Assembly (NCBI GenBank): GCA_038239345.1
Contig: JBBSEX010000016.1
Span: 62,001-126,000 of the forward strand
Source: JBBSEX01 sp038239345
Lineage (GTDB): Bacteria > Acidobacteriota > Terriglobia > Bryobacterales > Bryobacteraceae
Direction of reading: 5' to 3'
DNA length: 64,000 nucleotides
The notes under the pieces were generated by a model. It was not told the DNA's origin and searched no databases. It saw only the letters and a program-made list of their open reading frames with translations. This document shows, one piece after another, positions 17,560 through 26,800 of this stretch. Both the position numbers and the translations under genes were made by a program. How positions within the stretch are numbered: the stretch's first letter is position 1; the number at the start of each line of letters is the position of its first letter.

Positions 17560-17565
17560 TATAAT
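17560..17565 (+). promoter_or_regulatory. candidate -10 box (TATAAT) for the glycan cluster
   Basis: A perfect TATAAT lies 45 bp before the preferred start of the next gene (17610), at the upstream edge of the polysaccharide cluster. No good -35 was found at normal spacing. If used, transcription would begin near 17572. Confidence 0.35.
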
Positions 17566-17609
17566 TTCTTATAAGGATGGCTAACCGCGAAGAAGTGGAG
17601 TTACGGTCA

Positions 17610-17867
17610 ATGCCACAAGGTACGCCAGCCAGCGGTTTGCACTGCGGTCTGGAAGGCCGCCTTCTAGAAATCGAATTGACTTCTGGTACCGACATCTCCT
17701 GTTTCCCCGCTGGATCTTTGATTGAAGTCGGGTCGCCAACGACGCTCTATCTGGGTGAAGTCTACGTGTCGGATGGCCGTCGCCGGGTTATCGGCGTCGA
17801 GCATCTGATAGATCGCGAATCTCTCGCGGCCATTCAGGATCTGTGGAGTAGCCGCAATCGCTCCTAA
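17610..17867 (+). CDS. small hypothetical protein at head of glycan cluster
   Basis: This is an 85-residue protein of unknown family, rich in short beta-type stretches (LEGRLLEIELTSG, SLIEVGSPTTLYLGEVYV) with a C-terminal helix. It has no signal peptide or membrane segment, so it is probably cytoplasmic. The ATG at 17610 is preferred because GGAG lies at 17597-17600, 9 bp upstream. An earlier in-frame ATG at 17577 has its only purine-rich run touching the start codon and would sit only about 5 nt from the predicted transcription start. It lies 30 bp upstream of the WecA-like gene and may belong to that operon. PilZ-like character was considered, but the conserved Arg and DxSxxG motif are absent. 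Confidence 0.6.
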   Translation: MPQGTPASGLHCGLEGRLLEIELTSGTDISCFPAGSLIEVGSPTTLYLGEVYVSDGRRRVIGVEHLIDRESLAAIQDLWSSRNRS

Positions 17868-17897
17868 TCGCATGAATGTCATTGGGAGGCCCACGCC

Positions 17898-19295
17898 GTG
17901 CTAACCGAGTTGTCGTGGACGGCGCTGAAGGCGTTCCTCATCGCCCTGGTGTTGACTCCGATTGTTCGCGACATTTTTCGTTCCTACAACGTGGTCGATC
18001 GTCCTGGGCGCCGTAAAGTACACATACACCCGATCCCCCGAGTGGGTGGCATCCCCATCGCGATCGCGTACCTGGTCTCCTTGGTATCGATCACGAACTT
18101 TAATGCCTCGCTACCCGCCTATGATTCGCCTGTCTGGAAGCTAATTCCGGGAGCGGCGGTTATCTTCGCGACGGGGCTGATCGATGATTTTTTCAATTTG
18201 CGGCCGCTCTATAAGCTGATCGGCCAGATCGCCGGATCGGTGCTCGTTTTCATGGCGGGTCTGCGGATAGAGGCAATTGCAGGCCTGTCGCTGCCATGGT
18301 GGATCAGCTTGGCCATCACGATCTTCTGGCTTCTACTCACCACAAACGCTCTCAACCTGATTGATGGTCTGGATGGTTTGTGCGCCGGCATGGGCCTGCT
18401 CGCCACGTTAACCTTATTCGGCGCGGCGCTGATCCAGGGCAATGTCCCGCTCGCGCACGCCACGTTCCCGCTGGCCGGCGCATTACTCGGATTTCTTTGT
18501 TATAACTTCAATCCGGCAACTGTCTTTCTGGGTGATTCGGGAGCTCTGCTTATCGGATTTTTGCTCGGCTGCTACGGGATGATCTGGACCCAAAAGACCG
18601 CCACTTTACTGAGCATCGTCGTTCCGCTGCTGGCGTTAACTGTTCCCCTGCTGGATGTTTTACTGTCGGTACTGCGGCGATTTTTTCGAAATCAACCCAT
18701 CTTCGGCGCCGATCGCGGACATATTCATCACCGCTTGCTGGGCCAGGGTCTCTCCGTCAGGCGCGCGGTCCTAACCTTATATTTTGCCTCTGCCATCGCC
18801 GCAGCCTTCGCCCTCATGCTGAGTTCGCCGAAGATCAATCGGTACCAGGTGGTAATCGTATTCGCCTTCTGTGCAGCAGTTTGGGCGGGCATCCGGCAGT
18901 TGCGGTACTCTGAGTTTGAAGTGGTGAGCGGATTGCTTTTCAGAGGCGAAGTCAAACGTAAGTTAGACCAGAGAGACCAAGTGGAAAACCTGTCATCCGC
19001 CCTCAAAGGATCGCGGACGGAAGAGGACTGGTGGGACGTGCTAGTTCAGACGAGCGGCGAACTCGGCTGGATACGTATCGCCTGGCTCGGCATCGCACCC
19101 GTGCGCGAGCGATTTTTGCTGAAGGAAAACGCCGCGCCGACGTGGACTTTCTCGTTCCCGCTATCCGCCTCGGAGTCGATTATGATCGAAGGCCCACTCT
19201 CCGCCGGGTCCACGAGCCCGGTCCGGTTCGCCGAGGTCGTTTCACAGAGTTGCGCCGCTAAGCGTCAACATTGGGAACGGCTACCCGCGCTCTAA
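17898..19295 (+). CDS. WecA/TagO-like undecaprenyl-phosphate sugar-1-phosphate transferase with C-terminal extension
   Basis: This polytopic enzyme moves a sugar-1-phosphate (usually GlcNAc-1-P) from a UDP-sugar onto undecaprenyl phosphate, the first step of a surface polysaccharide. It has 465 residues with about ten membrane helices. Family motifs are intact: RKVHIHPIPRVGG near the N-terminus, D96-D97 in LIDDFFNL, NLIDGLDG at 153-160, D213 in FLGDSGA and the HIHH motif at 275-278. After the last helix (about residue 345) comes a 110-residue cytosolic extension, not usual for WecA, with WWDVLVQTSGELGWIRIAWL in its middle and no known domain. The GTG start at 17898 has GGGAGG 7 bp upstream. 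It is probably the real initiating enzyme of this cluster, since the two other sugar transferases here lack catalytic residues. Confidence 0.9.
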   Translation: MLTELSWTALKAFLIALVLTPIVRDIFRSYNVVDRPGRRKVHIHPIPRVGGIPIAIAYLVSLVSITNFNASLPAYDSPVWKLIPGAAVIFATGLIDDFFNLRPLYKLIGQIAGSVLVFMAGLRIEAIAGLSLPWWISLAITIFWLLLTTNALNLIDGLDGLCAGMGLLATLTLFGAALIQGNVPLAHATFPLAGALLGFLCYNFNPATVFLGDSGALLIGFLLGCYGMIWTQKTATLLSIVVPLLALTVPLLDVLLSVLRRFFRNQPIFGADRGHIHHRLLGQGLSVRRAVLTLYFASAIAAAFALMLSSPKINRYQVVIVFAFCAAVWAGIRQLRYSEFEVVSGLLFRGEVKRKLDQRDQVENLSSALKGSRTEEDWWDVLVQTSGELGWIRIAWLGIAPVRERFLLKENAAPTWTFSFPLSASESIMIEGPLSAGSTSPVRFAEVVSQSCAAKRQHWERLPAL

Positions 19296-19307
19296 CCGGT
19301 ATCTGCA

Positions 19308-20603
19308 ATGCCGCGATCCCGTTCTTTAACCCAAACGCTCGATTTCGCCATTGGCGCCGCCGCTTTCCTTGCGGTATTCGTCTACTATTTTCGCGATTCA
19401 ATGGATGATCTGCCTTTTCGACGCTTCGGCGTAGGGTTGGTAATTTCTGTCGTTACTTTTTGGCTGGGAGCTGAGCGGCAGAACGCCGATGATGCCGATT
19501 GGTTCGGCTTCATTGAGCAAGTCAGTCTCTCCACCGGTCTTAACTTGATCGTCCAGGCCTTGCTGACATATGTGTTTCTGTCGGCACACGTACCCATCTT
19601 CGTGATTATCGTGGGTAGCCTGGTGTCGGGTATTTTGCTGGCAATATCCAGAGCCGTGATCCATCCGCGAGGCCCCCGTACCCGCGGAGGAATTCTATTC
19701 ATTGGATATGAGCCGGCTTGCTTTGGAGTAATCAACCTGATGAACGATCCGGTCCTCGGCGTACTGGAAGCCAGGTCGGAAGGCCTTCCCGCCGGATTGC
19801 CTTTGCTTGGGGGGATAGACCGATTGGAAGAAGTAGTGGCCAAGCTCCGCCCTAGCCGGATCGTGATCAATCTTCAGGCCTGGGCCTCGCAAATTTCCGC
19901 GCGGCAACTGTTAAATCTTCGGCTCTCGGGTATCGTCATCAGCGACATGGCCACCCTCTATGAGAACTCGCTGAATCGTGTGTGTTCCGTACGGCTGCTG
20001 CCCTCGGATTTTCTTCTGTCACCCGCGCTGACGGCAAATCGCCGAACCATGGCCATCCAGGCGATCTACACAAACCTCATCGGGCTTTTTCTTCTGATCA
20101 CTCTTTCACCACTGCTTCTTCTTGCAACCCTCGCGGTCCTAAGTTCCGGTCCCGGACCCATTTGGGAAAGCATTCCCTGCGTGGGCTTTCAAAGTATTCC
20201 ATTCCACCTGTTCCGTTTTCGTACGCGGCGTTTAGGCCCCAGCGGACACCTTACCCCTGTCGGCAAATTCCTGAACCGCTGCCATCTAACGAATCTTCCG
20301 CAGTTAGTAAATGTCGTGCGTGGTGAGATGGCTTTGATCGGCCCGAGCGTCGCCCGTGTCCCATTCGCCGATTATCTAACGCAACTGCTGCCGTTCTACT
20401 CGCACAGATTTTCCGTCAAGCCCGGCTTGTGGGGGTGGGCGCAACTTCATCTCGACAAACACACTGTACCTAACGAACTATCGAGCCTGGAATACGATTT
20501 ATTCTACATAAAGGAACACTCTCCCAATCTCGATCTGGAGATTCTCGTGCGGACGATTCTTGGCGCCGGGCGTACGTCACGCAAGGCTGTAGCGGCCGCC
20601 TGA
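19308..20603 (+). CDS. WbaP-like sugar transferase lacking the catalytic Asp-Glu pair (copy 1)
   Basis: This 431-residue protein has the layout of polyisoprenyl-phosphate hexose-1-phosphate transferases. Four N-terminal membrane helices (about residues 10-115) are followed by a nucleotide-fold-like linker (RGGILFIGYEPACFGVINL, about 124-190) and a C-terminal bacterial sugar transferase domain (about 245-425) with its hydrophobic anchor LIGLFLLITLSPLLLLATLA. In active members the core reads SLDELPQ, with Asp-Glu catalytic. Here it reads HLTNLPQ, with T328-N329 in place of the pair. The usual VGPRP is IGPSV and the RPGITGWAQV stretch is KPGLWGWAQL. Loss of enzyme activity is likely, and a scaffold or regulatory role in glycan assembly is possible. 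It starts 13 bp after the WecA-like gene. Confidence 0.82.
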   Translation: MPRSRSLTQTLDFAIGAAAFLAVFVYYFRDSMDDLPFRRFGVGLVISVVTFWLGAERQNADDADWFGFIEQVSLSTGLNLIVQALLTYVFLSAHVPIFVIIVGSLVSGILLAISRAVIHPRGPRTRGGILFIGYEPACFGVINLMNDPVLGVLEARSEGLPAGLPLLGGIDRLEEVVAKLRPSRIVINLQAWASQISARQLLNLRLSGIVISDMATLYENSLNRVCSVRLLPSDFLLSPALTANRRTMAIQAIYTNLIGLFLLITLSPLLLLATLAVLSSGPGPIWESIPCVGFQSIPFHLFRFRTRRLGPSGHLTPVGKFLNRCHLTNLPQLVNVVRGEMALIGPSVARVPFADYLTQLLPFYSHRFSVKPGLWGWAQLHLDKHTVPNELSSLEYDLFYIKEHSPNLDLEILVRTILGAGRTSRKAVAAA

Positions 20604-20607
20604 CCTC

Positions 20608-21756
20608 ATGCCGATTGCCCTCATTATTTTGTGGATCGCCACCGGGGTGGTCTTCTACATCATCGTTGGATATCCCATCTTGCTGGCGGCTCTAAAACGC
20701 CAATCGGCGCCGCCTATCCGCAAAGATCTCAACTACCGGGCTGCGGTCTCGGTTGTCATGGCCGTCTACAACGGGGCGGCGTTTCTGCGGGAAAAACTTG
20801 AATCCGTGATCGCTTTGAACTATCCCCGGGATCTTGTCGAAATTATCATCGTCTCCGACGGGTCCACGGATGATACCGATGTCATCGCCGGGGAGTTTCA
20901 AGATCGCGGTGTACGGCTGATTCGACTCCAGCGCGGCGGCAAGGCAGCGGGATTGAACGCCGCATTGCGGGAAGCCACGGGCGAGATCCTGTTTTTCACC
21001 GACGTTCGCCAACCGCTGGAAGCCCAGGCTCTAGCGCACCTGGTAGCCAACTTCGCAGACCCCACGGTTGGCGCGGTCACCGGGGAGATGCGTCTACTAC
21101 GCGGAGACACTGGGGAACAGGCCGACATGGATCTCTACTGGAGATATGAACTGTGGGCGAGGGAACAGCACTCCCGGATTGATTCCTGCTTCAACACGAC
21201 GGGGTGCATCTACGCGATGCGCCGGAGTCTGGCTGAACCGATTCCGCCCGATACTCTGAGTGACGACGCAATTCTTCCGTTGCGAGCGTTTTTTCAAGGC
21301 TATCGCGTTATCTTCGACACCGAGGCCATCGCCTACGACTATCCGGCTGTCAGCGGCACCGAGTTTCGCCGGCGTCTGCGGACGTTAGCTGGGTTGTGGC
21401 AGGTTCACGCCCGTCTTCCAAAACTGTTCAGCGGGTCCAATCGAATGCGCTTGCATTTTCTGTCGCATAAATTTGCAAGGCTGATGCTGCCGTGGGCAAT
21501 TCTTTTAATATTCGCTTCGACACTCGCCCTGCCCGCGTCCAGCTTTCAACGCTTTCTGATCGGTAACGAATTAATTTTGATCGCCCTCGCGTTCCTTGAT
21601 CCTCTTGTTCCCCGGAAATTCCCGTTGAAGCGTATCTCATCGCCGTCGCGAACCTTTCTGTTGATGAACGCCGCCGCAGTCGCTGCGATCGTCGTCTTCG
21701 TCGTTCCCGCCAACCGTCTGTGGATCGCGACGCAAGTGAAAAAGATCTCGGCGTGA
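20608..21756 (+). CDS. membrane-anchored family 2 glycosyltransferase
   Basis: This 382-residue GT-A enzyme adds a sugar from a nucleotide-sugar donor to a growing glycan at the inner membrane. It has one N-terminal helix (residues 4-23), the GT2 core from VSVVMAVYNGAAFL, the donor-binding DGSTDD at 84-89, a degenerate DxD region TDVRQPLE at D132, and the acceptor-side LSDDAILPLRAF with RRLRTLAGLWQ after it. Three or more helices close the protein (about 295-380). This layout is common in processive polysaccharide synthases, so polymerising activity is possible, although the acceptor motif is not the full QxxRW. It starts 4 bp after the preceding gene. Sugar and linkage are unknown. Confidence 0.88.
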   Translation: MPIALIILWIATGVVFYIIVGYPILLAALKRQSAPPIRKDLNYRAAVSVVMAVYNGAAFLREKLESVIALNYPRDLVEIIIVSDGSTDDTDVIAGEFQDRGVRLIRLQRGGKAAGLNAALREATGEILFFTDVRQPLEAQALAHLVANFADPTVGAVTGEMRLLRGDTGEQADMDLYWRYELWAREQHSRIDSCFNTTGCIYAMRRSLAEPIPPDTLSDDAILPLRAFFQGYRVIFDTEAIAYDYPAVSGTEFRRRLRTLAGLWQVHARLPKLFSGSNRMRLHFLSHKFARLMLPWAILLIFASTLALPASSFQRFLIGNELILIALAFLDPLVPRKFPLKRISSPSRTFLLMNAAAVAAIVVFVVPANRLWIATQVKKISA

Positions 21757-21784
21757 TTGTCTGAATGCTATTTTGGATTAGCTG

Positions 21785-22510
21785 GTGACTGCTATCTCTA
21801 TTATCATTCCCGCCTACAATGAGGAGGCGCGTTTACCCCAGACACTGGACAACATCGTCGCTTATCTGCAGCGTGGCGAGCGCGAAACTGAAATCATCGT
21901 TGTGGATGATGGCTCCTCCGATGGCACTGTGGCCATGATCGAACGGTACACGCTTCAGCACCCGTTCATTCGTCTGTTGCGAAACCCTGGCAACCGCGGC
22001 AAGGGCTACGCTGTTCGCGCCGGAATGCTGGCAGGCACGGGAGAATGGCGGTTGATCTCGGATGCGGACCTTTCAGCGCCGATTGAAGAACTGGATAAAC
22101 TCCTGGACGCGGCGATAGCGCAGCAGGCTGAGGTAGCTGTAGGTTCCAGGGCAATTGACAGGACTCTGGTCGCGGTGCACCAGCCTGCGTTTCGCGAATA
22201 CTCGGGCCGGCTGTTCAATCTCATCATGCGCTGGGTAACGGGGTTACCGTTTCAGGACACTCAGTGTGGATTCAAACTTTATAGCGCGGCGGCCGCACAA
22301 GAAATATTCTCCAGGCAAACCTTGGATGGCTTCAGCTTCGACGTGGAAGATCTTGTGATAGCGAAAGTACGTAAACTCAAGGCGATTGAAGTCGCCGTGC
22401 GCTGGAGTAACGTAGAAGGGACCAAGGTCGGTATCGCGCAAGGTCTACGATCGTTCTTAGATTTGGCGCGCATCCGCGTGGAAGCTATCCGCGGTCGGTA
22501 TTCGCGTTGA
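21785..22510 (+). CDS. family 2 glycosyltransferase, dolichyl/polyprenyl-phosphate glucosyltransferase-like
   Basis: This 241-residue soluble-looking GT-A protein resembles Alg5/DPG-synthase-like enzymes that make polyprenyl-phosphate-linked sugars from nucleotide sugars. Visible motifs are IIPAYNEEARLPQTL at the N-terminus, DDGSSDGT from D41, GNRGKGYAVRAGMLAG, SDADLSAP with D93/D95 as the metal-binding DxD, and FQDTQCGFKLY in the acceptor region. No membrane helix is visible, unlike true dolichol-phosphate synthases with C-terminal anchors. The start is GTG, 28 bp after the upstream gene. It probably supplies a lipid-linked sugar or adds one residue to the glycan made by this cluster. Confidence 0.88.
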   Translation: MTAISIIIPAYNEEARLPQTLDNIVAYLQRGERETEIIVVDDGSSDGTVAMIERYTLQHPFIRLLRNPGNRGKGYAVRAGMLAGTGEWRLISDADLSAPIEELDKLLDAAIAQQAEVAVGSRAIDRTLVAVHQPAFREYSGRLFNLIMRWVTGLPFQDTQCGFKLYSAAAAQEIFSRQTLDGFSFDVEDLVIAKVRKLKAIEVAVRWSNVEGTKVGIAQGLRSFLDLARIRVEAIRGRYSR

Positions 22511-22544
22511 AAGCCGGACGCAGCTCGAAGCCTTATTTCGCACG

Positions 22545-23897
22545 ATGATTCGGATCTTCAAAATTTTCGTTCCGACCAGCGTTCTGGCGCTCCTCTTTTC
22601 AGAAGTATTGCTAATCTTCGCCTCCTACTTGGCTTCGGTGTACTTAAGCCCCGATATGGATATGGAGGTCTTCATTCAATATGAGGACGGCCTGACGCGC
22701 ATCGCAATCGTCACCGCGCTCATTCTGGCAGGACTGTATTTCAATGATCTCTACACGAATGTACGGGTTCGCAGCCGCCTGCTATTGGGGCAGCAACTCT
22801 GTCTAGTGGTTGGTGTCGCGTTTATCGTCCAGGCGCTATTGAGCTTCGCCCATGAGGATTTCACACTCGACAAATCCCTCATGGTCTCCGGCAGCTTGAT
22901 CGTCCTCGCCGTCTTGTTCGGCTGGCGATTACTTTTTAGCGCGGCACTAAAGAATTCCCTTGGTAAGCGGCGTGTTCTATTTCTAGGAACCTCTCCGACG
23001 GTCTTCCAGGTAGCGAGTCATTTTCATCAACATCCGGAACTGGGAATGCTTCCCATTGGATATCTTGACGGGGTGCATGGGTCCGCGCCGCCCGACGCCA
23101 CGCTTAAAAGGTTGGGCTCGGTGGACGATCTTTCCCAAGTGGTGGACGAAACGGCACCGGAGTGGATTCTGATCGGCAATCGAAAGGAAGTACAGCCGTG
23201 GTGGGTGCGCGAATTTCTCGAGCTCCGGTTTGGCGGGATTGAAACAGAGGAAATCGCCCGAGTCTATGAAACAACTTTTGGAAGAGTCTGCGCGCGCGAA
23301 GTTCGGCCCGCGGATGTGCTCTTCGCTGGATCATTGTCGCCGCGGACCGTCAGTGAGCGGCTGCACACGATGTACACGCTCGGTTTCGCGCTCACTCTGG
23401 CGATACTTGCATTTCCGCTGATGCTGCTGGCTGCGCTGTTGATCAAGATAACTTCCCGTGGTCCGATATTCATCCGCGAGATGCGCGTCGGCTTGCATGA
23501 CGTGCCGTTCACGATGTATCGCTTTCGTTGCGCCGAAATTGGCCCCGGCATTCCCCGCGCCACCCCCATCGGCAAGATTCTTGCCCGTTTCCGTCTCCAG
23601 CCGCTGCCGCAATTGTTCCAAGTGCTGGTGGGACAAATGTCACTGGTCGGCCCGGAGGCGCTTCGACCCGAAACCACGGCGGCGTTGAGCGAAAAAATTC
23701 CGTTTTACCGGCAGCGCCACATGGTCAAGCCGGGCATCACGGGTTGGGAGCAGGTGAACGACAATCGGTCCAGCGACCAAGTCGTCGATGCGTTGCGGCA
23801 GTTGGAATACGATCTGTACTACATCAAAAATTTGTCCCCTTCGCTCGACTTCTTCATCCTGCTGCGATCGGCTAAGACACTGTTGCTGCGCGATTAA
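22545..23897 (+). CDS. WbaP-like sugar transferase lacking the catalytic Asp-Glu pair (copy 2)
   Basis: This 450-residue paralogue has the same architecture as the gene at 19308: N-terminal membrane helices (about residues 10-130), a CoA-binding-like linker (KRRVLFLGTSPTVFQVASHF, about 145-225), and a sugar transferase domain (about 265-445) with anchor LGFALTLAILAFPLMLLAAL. The catalytic SLDELPQ block is RLQPLPQ, with Q352-P353 where Asp-Glu should be, and VGPRP has become VGPEA. The tail KPGITGWEQVNDNRS stays close to the family. Both copies have thus lost the dyad by different substitutions while staying full length and in frame. Its stop overlaps the convergent TonB-dependent receptor gene by 4 bp. 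Confidence 0.82.
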   Translation: MIRIFKIFVPTSVLALLFSEVLLIFASYLASVYLSPDMDMEVFIQYEDGLTRIAIVTALILAGLYFNDLYTNVRVRSRLLLGQQLCLVVGVAFIVQALLSFAHEDFTLDKSLMVSGSLIVLAVLFGWRLLFSAALKNSLGKRRVLFLGTSPTVFQVASHFHQHPELGMLPIGYLDGVHGSAPPDATLKRLGSVDDLSQVVDETAPEWILIGNRKEVQPWWVREFLELRFGGIETEEIARVYETTFGRVCAREVRPADVLFAGSLSPRTVSERLHTMYTLGFALTLAILAFPLMLLAALLIKITSRGPIFIREMRVGLHDVPFTMYRFRCAEIGPGIPRATPIGKILARFRLQPLPQLFQVLVGQMSLVGPEALRPETTAALSEKIPFYRQRHMVKPGITGWEQVNDNRSSDQVVDALRQLEYDLYYIKNLSPSLDFFILLRSAKTLLLRD

Positions 23898-26800
23898 AAA
23901 GAAAGTTTCGCTCCAAGCTGCACAAGGCGCGGGGGCGCGGTGGCGACAAAGGAACCGGCGCTGGTGGATTGGTCGGTGACTGGCCCCTGATAGTTCACTT
24001 GATTCAGGGCGTTCATCGCTTCAAAGCGCAGCTGCAACTTCAATGACTCACGAACGGCAAAGTTGCGGAACACGGAAAGATCGGCGCTACGATATCCGTC
24101 GCCCCGAACGATGTTGCGCCCGCTGACGCCGAATGTGCCCAGAGCTGGTAGCGCAAACGCCGCTGGATTGTAGGCGTACCCCGCGGGAACGTTGCGGTTG
24201 GGGTCTCCCACCACGGTAAGTCGGTTGAAACTCTCATTACGGTACGGATCGAACTGGCTGGTATAAGGCGTAAATGGCTGGCCCGATTGCAGGGTGACGA
24301 TGCCGTTCACCTGCCAGCCGCCCAGCAGAGATCGCAGCACGGGCGCGGGCACTTGATAGTTGAAGGCTGCTGTAAAGCGATGCGGTACGTCGAAGCTGGA
24401 CACCGCTTTCTGCAGATGGCGATTGCGGCTATCGAGAACCCGTTCCGACGAGTCTCCTGAACCAAAATCCGTCGCATCGTCGATTGACTTCGACCATGTA
24501 TAGGCGGCAATCAAATTCAGGCCACGTTGAAAACGCCGCTCCAGCTTCGTCTGCAGGCTGTGATAGGTAGAAGTGGCGGAATTCGCGTAGAGTGAAACGG
24601 AATCAAATGCCGGGAACGGCCGTAGAGGATTCAGAATCGATGCCGTATCGGCGCCGGTCGAGATCGCGCCCGCGACACTCGCCCGTTGGCCCGCGCTGAG
24701 CGTGTCCAAGGGAACCTGATTGATGTTGTAATTGAACGGCAGGTGAATGCCCCGCGCGCCACGATAGCCGGCTTCAATAACCCAGCTGGTTCCGATGGAA
24801 TGCTGCACGTCGAATGAAACTTGCATGTTATAAGGATTCCGCAGATCGTTGGGAATCGCGGCTAGCGAATTGGAAGGTTGGGCGGAACTTCGCAGATCCA
24901 GCAGCGTCGTCGACGGCCCGCTGGTGCGCGAAAACGGCGTTGGTGAAAAAGTGATCGCCGCGGCGGAGAACGGCGGATTATTCTCAATCTGCTGGACGGT
25001 GCTGGCTTGCAACAACGTCTCATAGACAATAGCGATGCCGCCCCGGACGACCGTCCGCCCGCCTCCGGTAACATCGTAAGCAAATCCGAAGCGCGGTCCG
25101 AAGTTATTTCCATCGGGTTGATACAGACCATCCCAGCCAGGCGATTTTGGCGTGACGATGAGGCCGCCCGGCGACAGGTTAGACAACTTGCCATTTACTT
25201 CCGTGTACGGCTGCGAGTAGTCGTATCGCAGGCCATAGTCGAGTGTCAGGCGTCGCGTGATGCGCCACGAATCTTCAACGAATGCCGCCCAGGATGTCTG
25301 CCGGTACCCACGTCCAAATTGCCCAATCGTGATGCTGGCTTGATAGGGCAGGCCCAGTTCGAGATCGGCCAGAACATTCGCCAATGAGTTATCGGAGGTC
25401 TTCGGAATCAGCCCATTGCGTGAACCGTCGAAGTTCAGCGTTCCGCGTTGATTCTCAGCGCCGCGAGTATTGAAGTGATGGCGGGAAATCTCGGCTCCGA
25501 ACTTCAGGCTATGGGCGCCGCGCAGAACGCTCAACGTGTCGGAGGCGTACACGGTAAGCTCATCCTGGTCGCGGTTGTACCAGGGCAATCCGCCGAGATC
25601 CGCGAGCCCGCCTTGAGCGAATGAAATCGAGGGAATCCCATTGGCGGAAGATCCATTAGGCAAGCCAAACGTTGTAGCATTACGTTGATCGCCGTTGGCC
25701 AAAATATTGCCATAGCGGTTCACCCCGAGTCGCGATTCGTTAACTACGGCGGGGCTGAAGGTGTGCAGATAACCGAGAGTGCCATTCGTTGTGCGCTCCG
25801 GATTGGGCAGCGAAAACCCCGGGATATAGGGTCCGCCGAAACGATCGACGATGTACACCTGGTCGTTCAGGTTCCACGATGTTCGCAAAGTGACAACGTC
25901 GCGGTCGGTGAAGTTATGATCCGTCCGCAGGTGATACTGATAATCGTGTAAACCGATTGCCAACGATGCGGTGTAGTTGCCCGCGGGACCCGTGGCGTTG
26001 GGTTGCGGATAGAGCGTCAGCAGCTTCGCGCTAAGCGGCGTCACCTGTTTCGAAAGGTCCAGGATCTGGCGATTTCCTGCTGCGTCGGAGTAAGGAATCA
26101 AGCCGCCGGCCTCAGCCGCCGTAGGGACGCTCACGGTCCGCGTTTCCGATCCTTCCTGGTTGCGCAACAGTTCGGAATTGATGAAAAAGAAATGCTTCTG
26201 CTTCCAAATCGGCCCGCCGATCGTACCGCCAAACTGATTGTGCCGTACCACTCCGCGCGGGAGTCCGGCGCGGTTGCTTAGCGTGTCATTCGCGTTCAGC
26301 GCATCGTTGCGGAAAAATTCATACCCAGAGCCGTGGAATTTAGATGACCCGGCGCGCGTCACGATATTGATCTGGCCGCCCATCGTCCGCCCGTATTCGG
26401 CTGGAGGAATGGCCGAGATAACCGAGAATTCCTGTACCGCTTCGTTCGATGGCTCAAAATTGATGACGCTGTATTGCTGAACGTTCATCGGCATGCCGTC
26501 GAAAACGAAATCGTTGGAGCGGCTGCGCGCGCCATTCACCGAGAATGCCCCTTCGGTATTTTCGCGGGCCTTTCCGTAGCGATTCGCGGCGGTGGACAGG
26601 TTCCAACCCGCATCCATGCCAGGAACGATCAAGGCGAGATTTTGCAACTGGCGCCCGTCCGTTGGAAGATCTTCGATGGATCGTTGGTTGACCACGGTCG
26701 CCGCCTTACTGGTTTCAGTCTGCACCAGAGGCGCGGCTTCGGTGACGACGATCGTCTCCCGGTTTTCGCCTGGCGGCAGTATTAGATCGATGCGAATATC

